DNA of 64,000 nt from Kitasatospora aureofaciens (GTDB lineage: Bacteria > Actinomycetota > Actinomycetes > Streptomycetales > Streptomycetaceae). The position numbers were made by a program, and so were the translations under genes. The stretch's first letter is position 1; each line of letters starts with the position of its first letter. A model generated the notes under the pieces. It ran no database searches and was not told where the DNA came from. It saw only the letters and a program-made list of their open reading frames with translations. The stretch is from the NCBI GenBank assembly GCA_000720845.1, contig JODU01000005.1, forward strand, positions 62,001-126,000, read 5' to 3'. Below are positions 17,573 to 26,004 of this stretch, piece by piece.

Positions 17573-17962
17573 TCAGAAGAAGACCCCGCACCGCAGCAGC
17601 ACGTTGGCGTACGGCCGGGCCTCCCCGGTGCGCACGATCAGCCGCGCGCCCGCCGACAGCTCCTTGAGCCGCTCGTGCGGGACCAGTTCGAGGGCGGGGA
17701 AGAGCCCGTCGAGCAGCTCGGCGCACGCGGCGTTCGCCGCCCGGACCTCCGTCGCGGCCGTGGCGCCCTCGACGACCAGCTCGGCCAGCAGGCCGTCCAG
17801 CACCTCGGCGAAGGCCGGCACTCCGGCGCGGAAGGCCAGGTCGACGACGCGCGGCCCGTCCGGCACGGGCATGCCCGCGTCGCAGACCAGCACGCCGTCC
17901 CCGTGCCCGAGTTCGGCGAGGGCGCCCGCGAGGTGGCGGTTGAGTATGCCCGTCTTCTTCAC
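17573..17962 (-). CDS. rbsD: D-ribose pyranase
   Basis: A 129-residue RbsD protein: MKKTGILNRHLAGALAELGH opens the family, and His20 is the conserved catalytic residue. DAGMPVPDG and the C-terminal TGEARPYANVLLRCGVFF complete the match. It converts the beta-pyranose form of ribose to the furanose form used by ribokinase. Last gene of the rbs operon, coupled to rbsK by a GTGA overlap. Confidence 0.95.
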   Translation of the reverse strand: MKKTGILNRHLAGALAELGHGDGVLVCDAGMPVPDGPRVVDLAFRAGVPAFAEVLDGLLAELVVEGATAATEVRAANAACAELLDGLFPALELVPHERLKELSAGARLIVRTGEARPYANVLLRCGVFF

Positions 17963-18879
17963 AGCGCCCCGGCCTCCAGCGCGTCGGCCTCGGCCGCCGT
18001 CGGGTACGACTCCTGCGCCCCCGCCTTCGTGACCGCCGCCGCGCCCACCCGGGCCGCGTACGCCGCCGCCCCGGCGAGCGACTCGCCGGTGCCGAGCCGC
18101 CAGGCCAGCGCCGCGGTGAAGGCGTCGCCCGCGCCCGTCGTGTCCACCGCCGCCACCTTCACGGACGGCACCCGCACCACGCCCTCGGCCGCCGACGCGA
18201 CCAGCGCGCCCTCGGCGCCCAGCGTCACGACCACCGAGCGCGGCCCCTTGGCCAGCAGCACGCGGGCCCAGTCCTCGGGACGCTCGCCGACCAGCGAGTC
18301 CCCGAGGATCACCTTCGCCTCGTGCTCGTTGACGATCAACGGGTCGCAGGCGGCCAGCACCTCCTGGGGAAGCGGCCGGGGCGGCGACGGGTTCAGCACG
18401 AAGCGGCTGTCCGGCGCGAGCGAGCGGACCACCTCCACGACCGTCTCCAGCGGGATCTCCAACTGCGTGGAGACCACCCGGGAGGCGTGGAAGAGGCTCG
18501 CCGCGGCGCGGACGTCACCCGGTGCCAGCCGGCCGTTGGCGCCCGGCGAGACCACGATGCTGTTGTCCCCGGACGGGTCGACGGTGATCAGCGCGACGCC
18601 GGTCGGGGCGCCACCCACCAGCACACCGACCGTGTCCACACCGGCCGCCCGCTGCGAGTCCAGCAGCAGCCGGCCGTAGTCGTCGTCGCCGACCCGGGCC
18701 AGCAGGGCCGTACGGGCGCCGAGCCGGGCGGCGGCGACGGCCTGGTTGCCGCCCTTGCCGCCCGGGTGGACGGCCAGGTCGGAGCCGAGCACCGTCTCGC
18801 CGGCCGCCGGCCGCCGCTCGACACCGATCACCAGGTCGGCGTTGGCCGACCCGACGACCAGCAGGTCGTAGTCGTACAT
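17959..18879 (-). CDS. rbsK: ribokinase
   Basis: A 306-residue PfkB-family sugar kinase. The N-terminal DLLVVGSANADLV and VHPGGKGGNQAVAAARLGA motifs are the ribokinase substrate site, and DTTGAGDAFTAALAW holds the anion hole and catalytic Asp (GAGD). It phosphorylates ribose to ribose 5-phosphate. ATG at 18879 is preceded by GGAG at 8 bases; a TTG one codon earlier is less likely. It lies 48 bp after rbsCB and overlaps rbsD by 4 bases. Confidence 0.95.
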   Translation of the reverse strand: MYDYDLLVVGSANADLVIGVERRPAAGETVLGSDLAVHPGGKGGNQAVAAARLGARTALLARVGDDDYGRLLLDSQRAAGVDTVGVLVGGAPTGVALITVDPSGDNSIVVSPGANGRLAPGDVRAAASLFHASRVVSTQLEIPLETVVEVVRSLAPDSRFVLNPSPPRPLPQEVLAACDPLIVNEHEAKVILGDSLVGERPEDWARVLLAKGPRSVVVTLGAEGALVASAAEGVVRVPSVKVAAVDTTGAGDAFTAALAWRLGTGESLAGAAAYAARVGAAAVTKAGAQESYPTAAEADALEAGAL

Positions 18880-18927
18880 CAATCGTTCTCCGATTCGAGT
18901 GGTTCCCGCTGGTTGCCGGGGCCGGTC

Positions 18928-20883
18928 TCAGCCCTCGAAGCCGGCCACGTTCTCCTGGGTGACGACCTTCACGGGCACCTTCACCGTCCGCTCCACCTTC
19001 TTGTCCTCGGCAGCCCGCAGCGCGTTCTGTACGGCGATCCTGCCCAGTTCCTTCGGCTGCTGCGCCACGGACGCGTACAACGTGCCGTCCTGGACCGCCT
19101 TCAGCCCGTCCGGGGTGCCGTCGAAGCCGACGACCTGGACCGACTTGCCGGCCTTCGAACCCAGCGCCTTGATCGCGCCCAGTGCCATCTCGTCGTTCTC
19201 CGCGAAGACGCCGTCGACGTCCGGGTGTGCCTGGAGCAGGTTGGTCATCACGTCCAGGCCCTTGGTGCGGTCGAAGTCCGCGGGCTGCTTGGCGACGACC
19301 TTGATGCCCGGGTACTCCTTCAGCCCGGCCGCGAAGCCCGCCCCGCGCTCCCGGCTGGCGGAGGTGCCGGCCTGGCCCTGGAGGATGACGATGGTGCCAT
19401 TGCCGCCGAGCTTCTCGGCGAGCGCCCGGGCGCCCAGCTTGCCGCCCTCGACGTTGTCGGAGGCGACCAGCGCGGACGTGTCCGCCTTGTTGACGCCGCG
19501 GTCCACGGCGATGACGGGGATGTCGTCCTTGTTCGCCGAGCGCACCGAGGGGCCGGCCGCGTCGGAGTCCACCGGGTTGACGACGACCGCGGACAGGCTG
19601 CCGCTGACGAAGTTCTGCAGCTGGTTGGCCTGCTGGGAGGCGTCGTTCTGGGCGTCCGTGACCGTCAGGTCCACGCCCAGCTTCTTCGCCTCCTCCTGCG
19701 CGCCGTTCCTGATCTGTACGAAGAACGGGTTGTTGAGCGTGGACAGCGACAGCCCTATCTTCTGGTTCTTGCCGCCGGAGGAACCGTTGTGCAGCAGAGA
19801 GGTGGCGCCGACGACGGCCACCGCGACGACGGCCGCGATCACGTACGTGAGTGCCTGCTTGCCCCGGCCACCGCCGCCGGACGCCCCGGCCGCCGGTGTG
19901 ACCGCGCCCGCCTTGCGGCGCAGCGTGTCGAAGAGCACCGCCAGCGCGATGACGACACCGATGACGACCTGCTGCCAGAACGCGGAGACGGACAGCAGGT
20001 TGAGGCCGTTGCGCAGCACGGCGAGGATCAGCGCGCCGATCAGCGTGCCCGAGGCCTTGCCGGTGCCGCCCGCCAGCGAGGCACCGCCGATGACGACGGC
20101 GGCGATGGCGTCCAGCTCGTAGCCCTGCGCGGCCTGCGGCTGTGCGGAGGAGAGCCGGGAGGCGAGCACGATGCCCGCGGCGGCGGCGAACAGCCCGGAG
20201 AAGGCGTAGATGGCGAGCTTCTGCCGCTTTACCCGCAGGCCGGAAAGCCGCGCGGCCTCCTCGTTGCCGCCGATGGCGTACATGGAGCGGCCGATGTAGG
20301 TCCGACCGAGGACGAACGCGGTGATCAGACCCATCACGATCATCACGAGGACCGGCACCGGCAGCCACCCGCCGAGCGTGTCACCGAGGTGGGAGACCGA
20401 GTCCGGGAAGGCGATCGGCGAGCCCTGCGAGATGACCAGCGACAGACCGCGGCCCACCGACAGCATGGCGAGCGTCGCGATGAACGGCGGCAGTTTCCCG
20501 TACGAGATGAGGAAGCCGTTCACCAGACCGCAGGCGATGCCCGTCAGGACGGACAGCAGCACCGCGAGGACGACCGGCATGCCGGCCTCGGTGGCGCTCC
20601 AGGCCAGCACGGTGGCCGACAGCGCGGCGACCGAGCCGACCGACAGGTCGATGCCCGCCGAGACGATGACGAAGGTGACGCCGAAGGCGAGGATCGCGGT
20701 GACGGCGGCCTGCACGCCGACGTTGAGGAGGTTGTCGGCGGTCAGGAAGTCCCCGGACAGCGCCGACATGGCGATGACGAGGACGATCAGCGCGGTCAGC
20801 GCGCCGTTGTCGAGCAGCAGGCGGCGCAGACCGCCCGTGGCGCCCTGCGCGCCCGGCTTGCTCTTGAGCGTGTCAGTGGCCAC
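18928..20883 (-). CDS. rbsCB: ribose ABC transporter permease fused to substrate-binding protein
   Basis: A single 651-residue chain. Residues about 20-330 are an RbsC permease (VSAGIDLSVGSVAALSATVL, GRTYIGRSMYAIGGNEEAA, VIGGASLAGGTGKASGT) with some nine membrane helices. A Gly/Ala-rich linker and one more hydrophobic helix (ALTYVIAAVVAVAVVGATSL) follow. From about 375 to the end comes a full RbsB-type binding domain (IGLSLSTLNNPFFVQI, VVNPVDSDAAG, GVFAENDEMALGAIKALG, VVGFDGTPDG). The binding protein is thus tethered to the outer face of its own permease instead of being a separate lipoprotein. GTG at 20883 has GGAGG upstream and overlaps the rbsA stop by 11 bases. I read no frameshift at the junction. 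Confidence 0.93.
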   Translation of the reverse strand: MATDTLKSKPGAQGATGGLRRLLLDNGALTALIVLVIAMSALSGDFLTADNLLNVGVQAAVTAILAFGVTFVIVSAGIDLSVGSVAALSATVLAWSATEAGMPVVLAVLLSVLTGIACGLVNGFLISYGKLPPFIATLAMLSVGRGLSLVISQGSPIAFPDSVSHLGDTLGGWLPVPVLVMIVMGLITAFVLGRTYIGRSMYAIGGNEEAARLSGLRVKRQKLAIYAFSGLFAAAAGIVLASRLSSAQPQAAQGYELDAIAAVVIGGASLAGGTGKASGTLIGALILAVLRNGLNLLSVSAFWQQVVIGVVIALAVLFDTLRRKAGAVTPAAGASGGGGRGKQALTYVIAAVVAVAVVGATSLLHNGSSGGKNQKIGLSLSTLNNPFFVQIRNGAQEEAKKLGVDLTVTDAQNDASQQANQLQNFVSGSLSAVVVNPVDSDAAGPSVRSANKDDIPVIAVDRGVNKADTSALVASDNVEGGKLGARALAEKLGGNGTIVILQGQAGTSASRERGAGFAAGLKEYPGIKVVAKQPADFDRTKGLDVMTNLLQAHPDVDGVFAENDEMALGAIKALGSKAGKSVQVVGFDGTPDGLKAVQDGTLYASVAQQPKELGRIAVQNALRAAEDKKVERTVKVPVKVVTQENVAGFEG

Positions 20884-22408
20884 GGGGGGCCTCCGTTCCG
20901 GTTCCGTTGGTGTGGGGGGTGCTGACGGCGAGCGCCATGACGGCGTCCTGGGTGGCCTGTTCGGCGGTGAGTTCACCCGCGACCCGACCCTGCGCCATGA
21001 CGACCACGCGGTCGCTCATGCCGAGCACCTCCGGCAGATCGCTGGAGATCATGAGCACGGCGGCACCGGCGGCCGTCAGTTCGTTGATGAGCTGGTAGAT
21101 CTCGACCTTGGCACCGACGTCGATGCCGCGCGTCGGCTCGTCGAGGATCAGCACCTTGGTGTCGGCCAGCAGCCACTTGCCGATGACGACCTTCTGCTGG
21201 TTGCCGCCGGACAGCGTCCGCACGTGCTGCCCGAGCCCGGCCATCCGCACCCCGAGCTGCCCGGCGATCCGCTCGGCCGCCGCGTGCTGCCCCTTGAGGT
21301 CGACGAGCCCGGCGCGGGCGCTGGAGCGCAGGGTGACGAGTCCGAGGTTCTCCTCGACGGACGCGTCGAGGACGAGACCCTGCCCCTTGCGGTCCTCGGG
21401 GACGAGACCGATCCCGGCGGCCATGGCGGCGTTCACGTCGTGCCGCCGCAGCGGCGCGCCCGCGACCCGCACGGTTCCGGCGTCGTACGGATCGGCGCCG
21501 AACACCGCCCGCACCACCTCCGTGCGTCCGGCCCCGACCAGCCCCGCGATGCCGACGACCTCACCGGCCCGCACCTCGAAGCCGACGTCGTGGAAGACAC
21601 CGTCCCTCGTCAGCCCCTCGACCTTGAGCAGCGCCTCACCGGCGTCGGTGCGCTCGCGCGGGTACTGCTGCTCGATCGACCGACCGACCATGAGCCGGAC
21701 CAGTTCGTCCTCGGGCGTGGAGGCGGGCACCTGCCCGACACTCCGGCCGTCCCGGATGACGGTGACCCGGTCTCCGAGGGCGGCGATCTCCTCCAGGTGA
21801 TGGGTGATGAAGACGATGCCGACGCCGTCCTCGCGCAGCCGCCGCACGATGGCGAACAGCTTCTCGACCTCGTCGGAGGTGAGGACGGCGGTCGGCTCGT
21901 CCATGATGAGCACCCGCGCGTCCAGGCTGAGCGCCTTGGCGATCTCGACCATCTGGAGCCGGGCGATGCCGAGTTCCCGCACCCGCGCCCGCGGGGAGAC
22001 CTTGACCCCGACCCGCTCCAGCAGCACCTCGGCGTCGGCGTCCATCCTCTTCCGGTCGATCATGCCGAACCGGCGGGGCTGGCGCCCCAGGAAGATGTTC
22101 TCGGCGACCGTCAGGTCGGGGACGAGGTTGAACTCCTGGTAGATGGTGGCGATCCCGAGGCGCTCGGAGTCCTGCGCACCGTGGACGCGCACCTCCTCAC
22201 CACCGGCCAGGATCCGCCCGGCGTCGGGCGTGTAGGCGCCGGAGAGCATCTTGATGAGCGTGCTCTTTCCCGCGCCGTTCTCACCGAGGAGCACGTGCAC
22301 CTCGCCCCGGCGCAGGTCGAAGTCGACGCTGTCGAGCGCGACCACGCCGGGGAAGGTCTTGCGGATGCCCTCGATGCGCAGCAACTCGTCCGGACTGCGG
22401 CTGCTCAC
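20873..22408 (-). CDS. rbsA: ribose ABC transporter ATP-binding protein (two NBDs)
   Basis: A 511-residue CUT2-class ATPase with two nucleotide-binding domains. NBD1 has Walker A GENGAGKST near residue 37 and Walker B VLIMDEPTA; NBD2 has the degenerate Walker A AGLVGAGRTE expected in RbsA/MglA, signature LSGGNQQK and Walker B LILDEPTRGID. It powers ribose uptake through RbsCB. GTG at 22408 follows AAGGAG by 6 bases and overlaps the rbsR stop (GTGA); in-frame codons further upstream would lie inside rbsR. Confidence 0.95.
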   Translation of the reverse strand: MSSRSPDELLRIEGIRKTFPGVVALDSVDFDLRRGEVHVLLGENGAGKSTLIKMLSGAYTPDAGRILAGGEEVRVHGAQDSERLGIATIYQEFNLVPDLTVAENIFLGRQPRRFGMIDRKRMDADAEVLLERVGVKVSPRARVRELGIARLQMVEIAKALSLDARVLIMDEPTAVLTSDEVEKLFAIVRRLREDGVGIVFITHHLEEIAALGDRVTVIRDGRSVGQVPASTPEDELVRLMVGRSIEQQYPRERTDAGEALLKVEGLTRDGVFHDVGFEVRAGEVVGIAGLVGAGRTEVVRAVFGADPYDAGTVRVAGAPLRRHDVNAAMAAGIGLVPEDRKGQGLVLDASVEENLGLVTLRSSARAGLVDLKGQHAAAERIAGQLGVRMAGLGQHVRTLSGGNQQKVVIGKWLLADTKVLILDEPTRGIDVGAKVEIYQLINELTAAGAAVLMISSDLPEVLGMSDRVVVMAQGRVAGELTAEQATQDAVMALAVSTPHTNGTGTEAPRGH

Positions 22409-23448
22409 GGCGTACTCCTTCGTACGGGGGACGGGGACGGGGGGTGTGGTGCGGGGGGCGGCTCGCCGCATGAGCGGCGTACGACGAGCCGGGCCGGAAG
22501 GGCGACGGACTCACCGGCGCGCCCCGCGATCCGCTCCACGAGGGCGCGTACGGCGGCCCGCCCCAGCTCGCGGGTCGGCTGGGCGATCGCGGTGACCGGC
22601 GGATCGGTGTGCACGAACCACGGGATGTCGTCGAACGCGGCCAGCCCGATGTCCTCGGGGACCCGCAGCCCGCGCGCGCGTACGGCGTCCAGCGCGCCGA
22701 GCGCCATCAGGTTGTCGGCGGCGAAGACGACCTCGGGCGGCTCGGGCAGGTCGAGGAAGCCCTCGGTGACCCGGCGTCCGCTGCCGGCCTGGAAGTCGCC
22801 CTGGCCGATGTAGGCGTCCGGGAGGGGGAGCCCGTACGCGGCGAGCGCCTCGCGGAAGGCGTCGACGCGCTCGCGTCCGGTCGTGGTGGCGGCGGGCCCG
22901 GCGATGATCGCGAGCCGCCGGTGCCCGAGCCCGTGCAGATGCGCGACGAGGTCCCGTACGGCCGCCCGCCCGTCCGACCGCACCACGGGCACGTCCACGC
23001 CGGGGATCCAGCGGTCGACGAAGACCATCGGCGTCCCGGCCCGCGCGGCGTCCAGCATGCGCGGCGAGCCGCCGTCGGTGGGGGAGACGAGGAGCCCGTC
23101 GATCCGCCGGTCCAGCAGCGTGGTGACGTGGTGGTCCTGGAGGTCGGGCCGCTCGTCGGCGTTGCCGATGATGACGCTGTAGCCGAGCGCGCGGGCCTCC
23201 TCCTCGACGGAACGGGCCAGCTCGGTGAAGTACGGGTTCATGACGTCGCTGATGACCAGGCCGAGGGTGCGGGTCTGGTCGGTGCGCAGCGACCGGGCGA
23301 CGGCGTTGGGGCGGTAGCCCAGCGTCTCGACGGCGGCCAGCACGCGGGCGCGTGCGGCGGCGCTGACCGACGGGTGGCCGTTGAGCGCCCGCGAGACCGT
23401 CGCGACGGACACACCCGCCTCGGCGGCGACGTCCTTGATGCTCGCCAT
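22405..23448 (-). CDS. rbsR: LacI-family repressor of the ribose operon
   Basis: A 347-residue LacI protein, the first gene of the rbs operon. HTH MASIKDVAAEAGVSVATVSR, hinge with ARSLRTDQ, and an effector domain with LGLVISDVMNPYFTELARSV, VFAADNLMALGALDAVRARG and DIGLAAFDDIPW. ATG follows GAGGAGGTGG. Two copies of a GGAAnCGATTACAC sequence lie 20-55 bp upstream of its start, so it probably represses its own operon until ribose is present. Gene symbol is inferred from operon context. Confidence 0.93.
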   Translation of the reverse strand: MASIKDVAAEAGVSVATVSRALNGHPSVSAAARARVLAAVETLGYRPNAVARSLRTDQTRTLGLVISDVMNPYFTELARSVEEEARALGYSVIIGNADERPDLQDHHVTTLLDRRIDGLLVSPTDGGSPRMLDAARAGTPMVFVDRWIPGVDVPVVRSDGRAAVRDLVAHLHGLGHRRLAIIAGPAATTTGRERVDAFREALAAYGLPLPDAYIGQGDFQAGSGRRVTEGFLDLPEPPEVVFAADNLMALGALDAVRARGLRVPEDIGLAAFDDIPWFVHTDPPVTAIAQPTRELGRAAVRALVERIAGRAGESVALPARLVVRRSCGEPPPAPHPPSPSPVRRSTP

Positions 23449-23467
23449 CGTCGTTCCACCTCCTCGT

Positions 23468-23503
23468 GGAATCGATTACACGGAGGATTGGAAACGATTA
23501 CAC
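23468..23503. promoter_or_regulatory. tandem operators of the ribose operon
   Basis: Two direct repeats, GGAATCGATTACAC (23468-23481) and GGAAACGATTACAC (23490-23503), start 22 bp apart, about two helical turns, directly upstream of rbsR. Each is centred on a CG step, as LacI-family sites are. They probably bind RbsR co-operatively and cover the promoter. Confidence 0.7.
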
Positions 23504-23608
23504 GGGCGGATTCAAGGGGTCGGCCGGGGCCGAGACGGAATCGTGACCGGAGAAAAGGGCGGCACCCGGGGATGTCACCCCGGGTGCGGCCCCTACCGCT
23601 TGCGGCGC

Positions 23609-24094
23609 TCAGCCCACCGCCGCCGCGAACATCCCCGCCTCGTACGAGCCGCCCTTCTGGTGGGTGATCACGGCGAGCCGGTTGGCCGCGTTGATCATGG
23701 CGACCTCGCAGACCAGCGCGGCGACCTCGTTGTCGTCGTAGTGCTTGCGCACCTGGGCCCAGGTCTCGTCGGACACGCCCTGGTGGGCGTCGGCGAGCCG
23801 GGTGCCCTCCTCGGCGAGGGCCAGTGCGGCCCGCTCGGCCTCCGTGAACACGGTCGACTCGCGCCAGGCGGCGACCAGGTGGAGCCGTACCGCGCTCTCG
23901 CCCGCGGCCGCGGCCTCCTTGGTGTGCATGTCGATGCAGTGCCCGCAGCCGTTGATCTGGCTGGCCCGCAATGCCACCAGTTCCTGCGTGGAGTGCGGCA
24001 GGGTCGACTGCTGGAGGATCATCGCGGTGCCCGCGAACCGCTTGGCGAACCGGCTGCCGACCTCGTTCTCGAACAGGTTGAATCGGGTGTCCAT
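23609..24094 (-). CDS. carboxymuconolactone decarboxylase/AhpD-like protein, ECF41 target
   Basis: A 161-residue AhpD-fold protein. Cys50-Gly-His-Cys53 and His57 (GCGHCIDMH) form the thiol/proton-relay site of alkylhydroperoxidase-D-like enzymes, so a peroxidase or disulfide role is likely. ATG at 24094 lies behind GAGGACGAG; longer in-frame starts would overlap the promoter. It is divergent from an ECF41 sigma factor and has a perfect match to the ECF41 target promoter 45 bp upstream. This is the C of the carboxymuconolactone decarboxylase/oxidoreductase/epimerase (COE) genes that commonly neighbour ECF41 sigma factors. Confidence 0.9.
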   Translation of the reverse strand: MDTRFNLFENEVGSRFAKRFAGTAMILQQSTLPHSTQELVALRASQINGCGHCIDMHTKEAAAAGESAVRLHLVAAWRESTVFTEAERAALALAEEGTRLADAHQGVSDETWAQVRKHYDDNEVAALVCEVAMINAANRLAVITHQKGGSYEAGMFAAAVG

Positions 24095-24138
24095 GGTCTC
24101 GTCCTCGCTCGCTCTCGGTGTCTCGGTGACGAACACAA

Positions 24139-24165
24139 GACGCCGCCGCCCCGCACCCTGTGACA
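24139..24165 (-). promoter_or_regulatory. ECF41-type promoter of the AhpD-like gene
   Basis: On the minus strand, TGTCACA (24165-24159), exactly 16 bases, then CGTC (24142-24139). This equals the ECF41 target consensus as I recall it (TGTCACA-N16-CGTC). The start codon is 44 bases beyond the -10 element. Confidence 0.8.
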
Positions 24166-24199
24166 GGGCGGGAACGTGACCCAGGACACCACCGGCGGG

Positions 24200-24226
24200 T
24201 GTCACAGAACCCCGGCGGCCGGTGTC
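24200..24226 (+). promoter_or_regulatory. candidate ECF41-type promoter of the sigma gene itself
   Basis: On the plus strand, TGTCACA (24200-24206), 16 bases, then TGTC (24223-24226), one base off the CGTC seen on the other side. A transcript would start near 24233, which supports GTG 24271 as the sigma start and suggests autoregulation. Confidence 0.55.
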
Positions 24227-24270
24227 CCGTGCACGAGACACCGCCGGAACCGAACGAACGGGAGAAGCTG

Positions 24271-25176
24271 GTGACCAGCGAGAACAGCGGCCGCGAACAG
24301 GACGGCGCCACGGAGGCCTTCGTCGCCCACCGCAATCTGCTCTTCACCGTCGCCTACGAGATGCTCGGCTCGGCCGCGGATGCCGAGGACGTCCTCCAGG
24401 AGACCTGGCTGAAGTGGGCGGGAGTCGACCTCGACACGGTGCGCGACCGCCGCGCCTACCTGGTGCGCATCACCACCCGCCAGGCCCTGAACCGGCTGCG
24501 CACGCTCGGCCGCCGCAAGGAGTCCTACGTCGGCTCCTGGCTGCCCGAGCCGCTGCTCACCGCGCCCGACGTGGCCGAGGACGTCGAGCTGGCCGACAGC
24601 GTGTCGATGGCGATGATGCTGGTCCTGGAGACGCTGACGCCGACCGAGCGGGCGGTGTTCGTGCTGCGCGAGGTGTTCGACCTCGGCTACGACGAGATCG
24701 CCGAGGCGGTGGAGAAGAGCCCCGCCGCCGTCCGCCAGATCGCCCACCGGGCCCGCGCGCACGTCGCGGCACGCCGCCCGCGCGGGGAGGTCTCGGCGAT
24801 CGAGTCCCGCGAGGCGCTCACCGCGTTCCAGCGGGCCGTGGAGACGGGCGACCTGCAAGGGCTGCTGGACGTGCTCTCCCCGGACGTGGTCCTGCTCGGC
24901 GACGGCGGCGGCATCAAGCAGGCGGTGCTGCGGCCCGTCGTCGGCGCCGACAAGGTGGCCCGCCTCATGCTGGGCGGCCTGGTCAAGCTGGACATGGAGA
25001 TGAGGATGGACCCGGCCCAGGTCAACGGACACCCGGCCCTGGTCATCCGGCTCGACGGCGAGCTGGACACGGTGGTGGCGGTCCGTTTCGAGGCCGGGCG
25101 CATCACGGGGCTCTACGCGGTGCGTAATCCGGAGAAGCTGTCGCGCATGCGTGAGGAGACGGCCCTGAGCCGCTGA
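24271..25176 (+). CDS. ECF41-group RNA polymerase sigma factor (SigJ-like)
   Basis: A 301-residue ECF sigma factor. Region 2 covers about residues 15-80 (FTVAYEMLGSAADAEDVLQE, TWLKW) and region 4 about 110-165 (LTPTERAVFVLREVFDLGYD, AVRQIAHRARAHV). A fused SnoaL-like C-terminal domain (about 175-290) carries the two ECF41 hallmarks, DGGG(I)K near residue 211 and an NP(E)KL motif near the end. In this group the C-terminal domain, not a separate anti-sigma factor, modulates activity. It is divergent from an AhpD-like gene with a matching promoter. GTG 24271 is chosen with GGGAG 8 bases before it; an earlier GTG at 24229 would lie ahead of the predicted transcript start. Confidence 0.92.
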   Translation: MTSENSGREQDGATEAFVAHRNLLFTVAYEMLGSAADAEDVLQETWLKWAGVDLDTVRDRRAYLVRITTRQALNRLRTLGRRKESYVGSWLPEPLLTAPDVAEDVELADSVSMAMMLVLETLTPTERAVFVLREVFDLGYDEIAEAVEKSPAAVRQIAHRARAHVAARRPRGEVSAIESREALTAFQRAVETGDLQGLLDVLSPDVVLLGDGGGIKQAVLRPVVGADKVARLMLGGLVKLDMEMRMDPAQVNGHPALVIRLDGELDTVVAVRFEAGRITGLYAVRNPEKLSRMREETALSR

Positions 25177-25185
25177 ACGATCGGC

Positions 25186-25977
25186 TCACCGAGGTTCCGG
25201 GAGCGTCTCGCCGGTCTCCAGCAGCGTCTTGAGGCTGGAGACCAGGGCCGGCCAGCCGTGCCGGATCATCTCGCGGGCGGTGCTGCCGGGCTCGAACCCG
25301 TCATGGACGACGGTCAGTCTCACCGACCCCCCGAGGTCCTCGATCTCGAAGGCGACCTTCGAACGCCGCTCGGCGGAGAGCCTGGCGAGGGTGTCGCCGT
25401 CGATCCCGTTGGCCGCGGCCCACTCGGGCGTGAAGGTGTGCCAGGTGTACGACAGCCGCCGGTACGGGTCGGACTCGAGCACGACCTGCTCGGGGTCGGC
25501 GGTCTCCGCCCCCCGCTCCCGCCACACCACCGGCGACCCCACCGCCCAGTCGGTACCGAACTCCAGCCCCCAGTAGCGGCGCGTGAACGCCGGGTCGGTC
25601 AGGCCCTGCCACAGCTTCTCGGGCGTGGTCCTGACGTAGGTCGTGTACACGAACGCGTTGCTGTCCATGGCGGTGTTCTCCAGCGCGTGCTTGAGGTCGG
25701 CGAGTGCGTGCACCCGCTCCCGGTCGTAGCGGCTGATCCAGCGTTCGGTGATGGCGTTGATCGGTTCGGCGTTGAGGTAGTGCAGCTTCTCCCGGCCCCG
25801 CCGCACGGTGGTGACCAGGCGGGCCGCCTCCAGCACCGCCAGATGCTTGCTGACCGACTGCCGGGCCATGTCCAGCCCGGCGCACAGCTCGCGCAGGCTC
25901 TGCCCGTTGTGCGCGTTGAGACTGTCCAGCAGCCGACGCCGACTGCCGTCCGCCAGTGCCTTGAAGACCTCGTCCAT
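25186..25977 (-). CDS. ArsR-family HTH fused to SRPBCC (AHSA1) domain
   Basis: A 263-residue two-domain protein. Residues 1-95 are an ArsR winged helix (DEVFKALADGSRRRLLDSL, LDMARQSVSKHLAVLEAARL) without visible metal-binding cysteines in the recognition helix. Residues about 105-255 are an AHSA1-type START-like domain (VYTTYVRTTPEKLWQGLTD, YTWHTFTPEW, LTVVHDGFEPG). The fold suggests a hydrophobic ligand controls DNA binding. It has its own promoter buried in a perfect palindrome and so probably represses itself. Its stop is 9 bp from the stop of the convergent sigma gene. ATG follows GGGGCGGAG. Confidence 0.9.
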   Translation of the reverse strand: MDEVFKALADGSRRRLLDSLNAHNGQSLRELCAGLDMARQSVSKHLAVLEAARLVTTVRRGREKLHYLNAEPINAITERWISRYDRERVHALADLKHALENTAMDSNAFVYTTYVRTTPEKLWQGLTDPAFTRRYWGLEFGTDWAVGSPVVWRERGAETADPEQVVLESDPYRRLSYTWHTFTPEWAAANGIDGDTLARLSAERRSKVAFEIEDLGGSVRLTVVHDGFEPGSTAREMIRHGWPALVSSLKTLLETGETLPEPR

Positions 25978-26004
25978 CTCCGCCCCTCTGATATGCAGCC
26001 CATT

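Noticed and set aside
18322..20925. 867-codon plus frame over rbsK and rbsCB
   Set aside because: Antisense to the ribose genes, which have clear families and coupled starts.
24229..24270. Earlier GTG start for the ECF41 sigma gene
   Set aside because: It lies at or before the transcript start predicted from the TGTCACA promoter and has no ribosome site.
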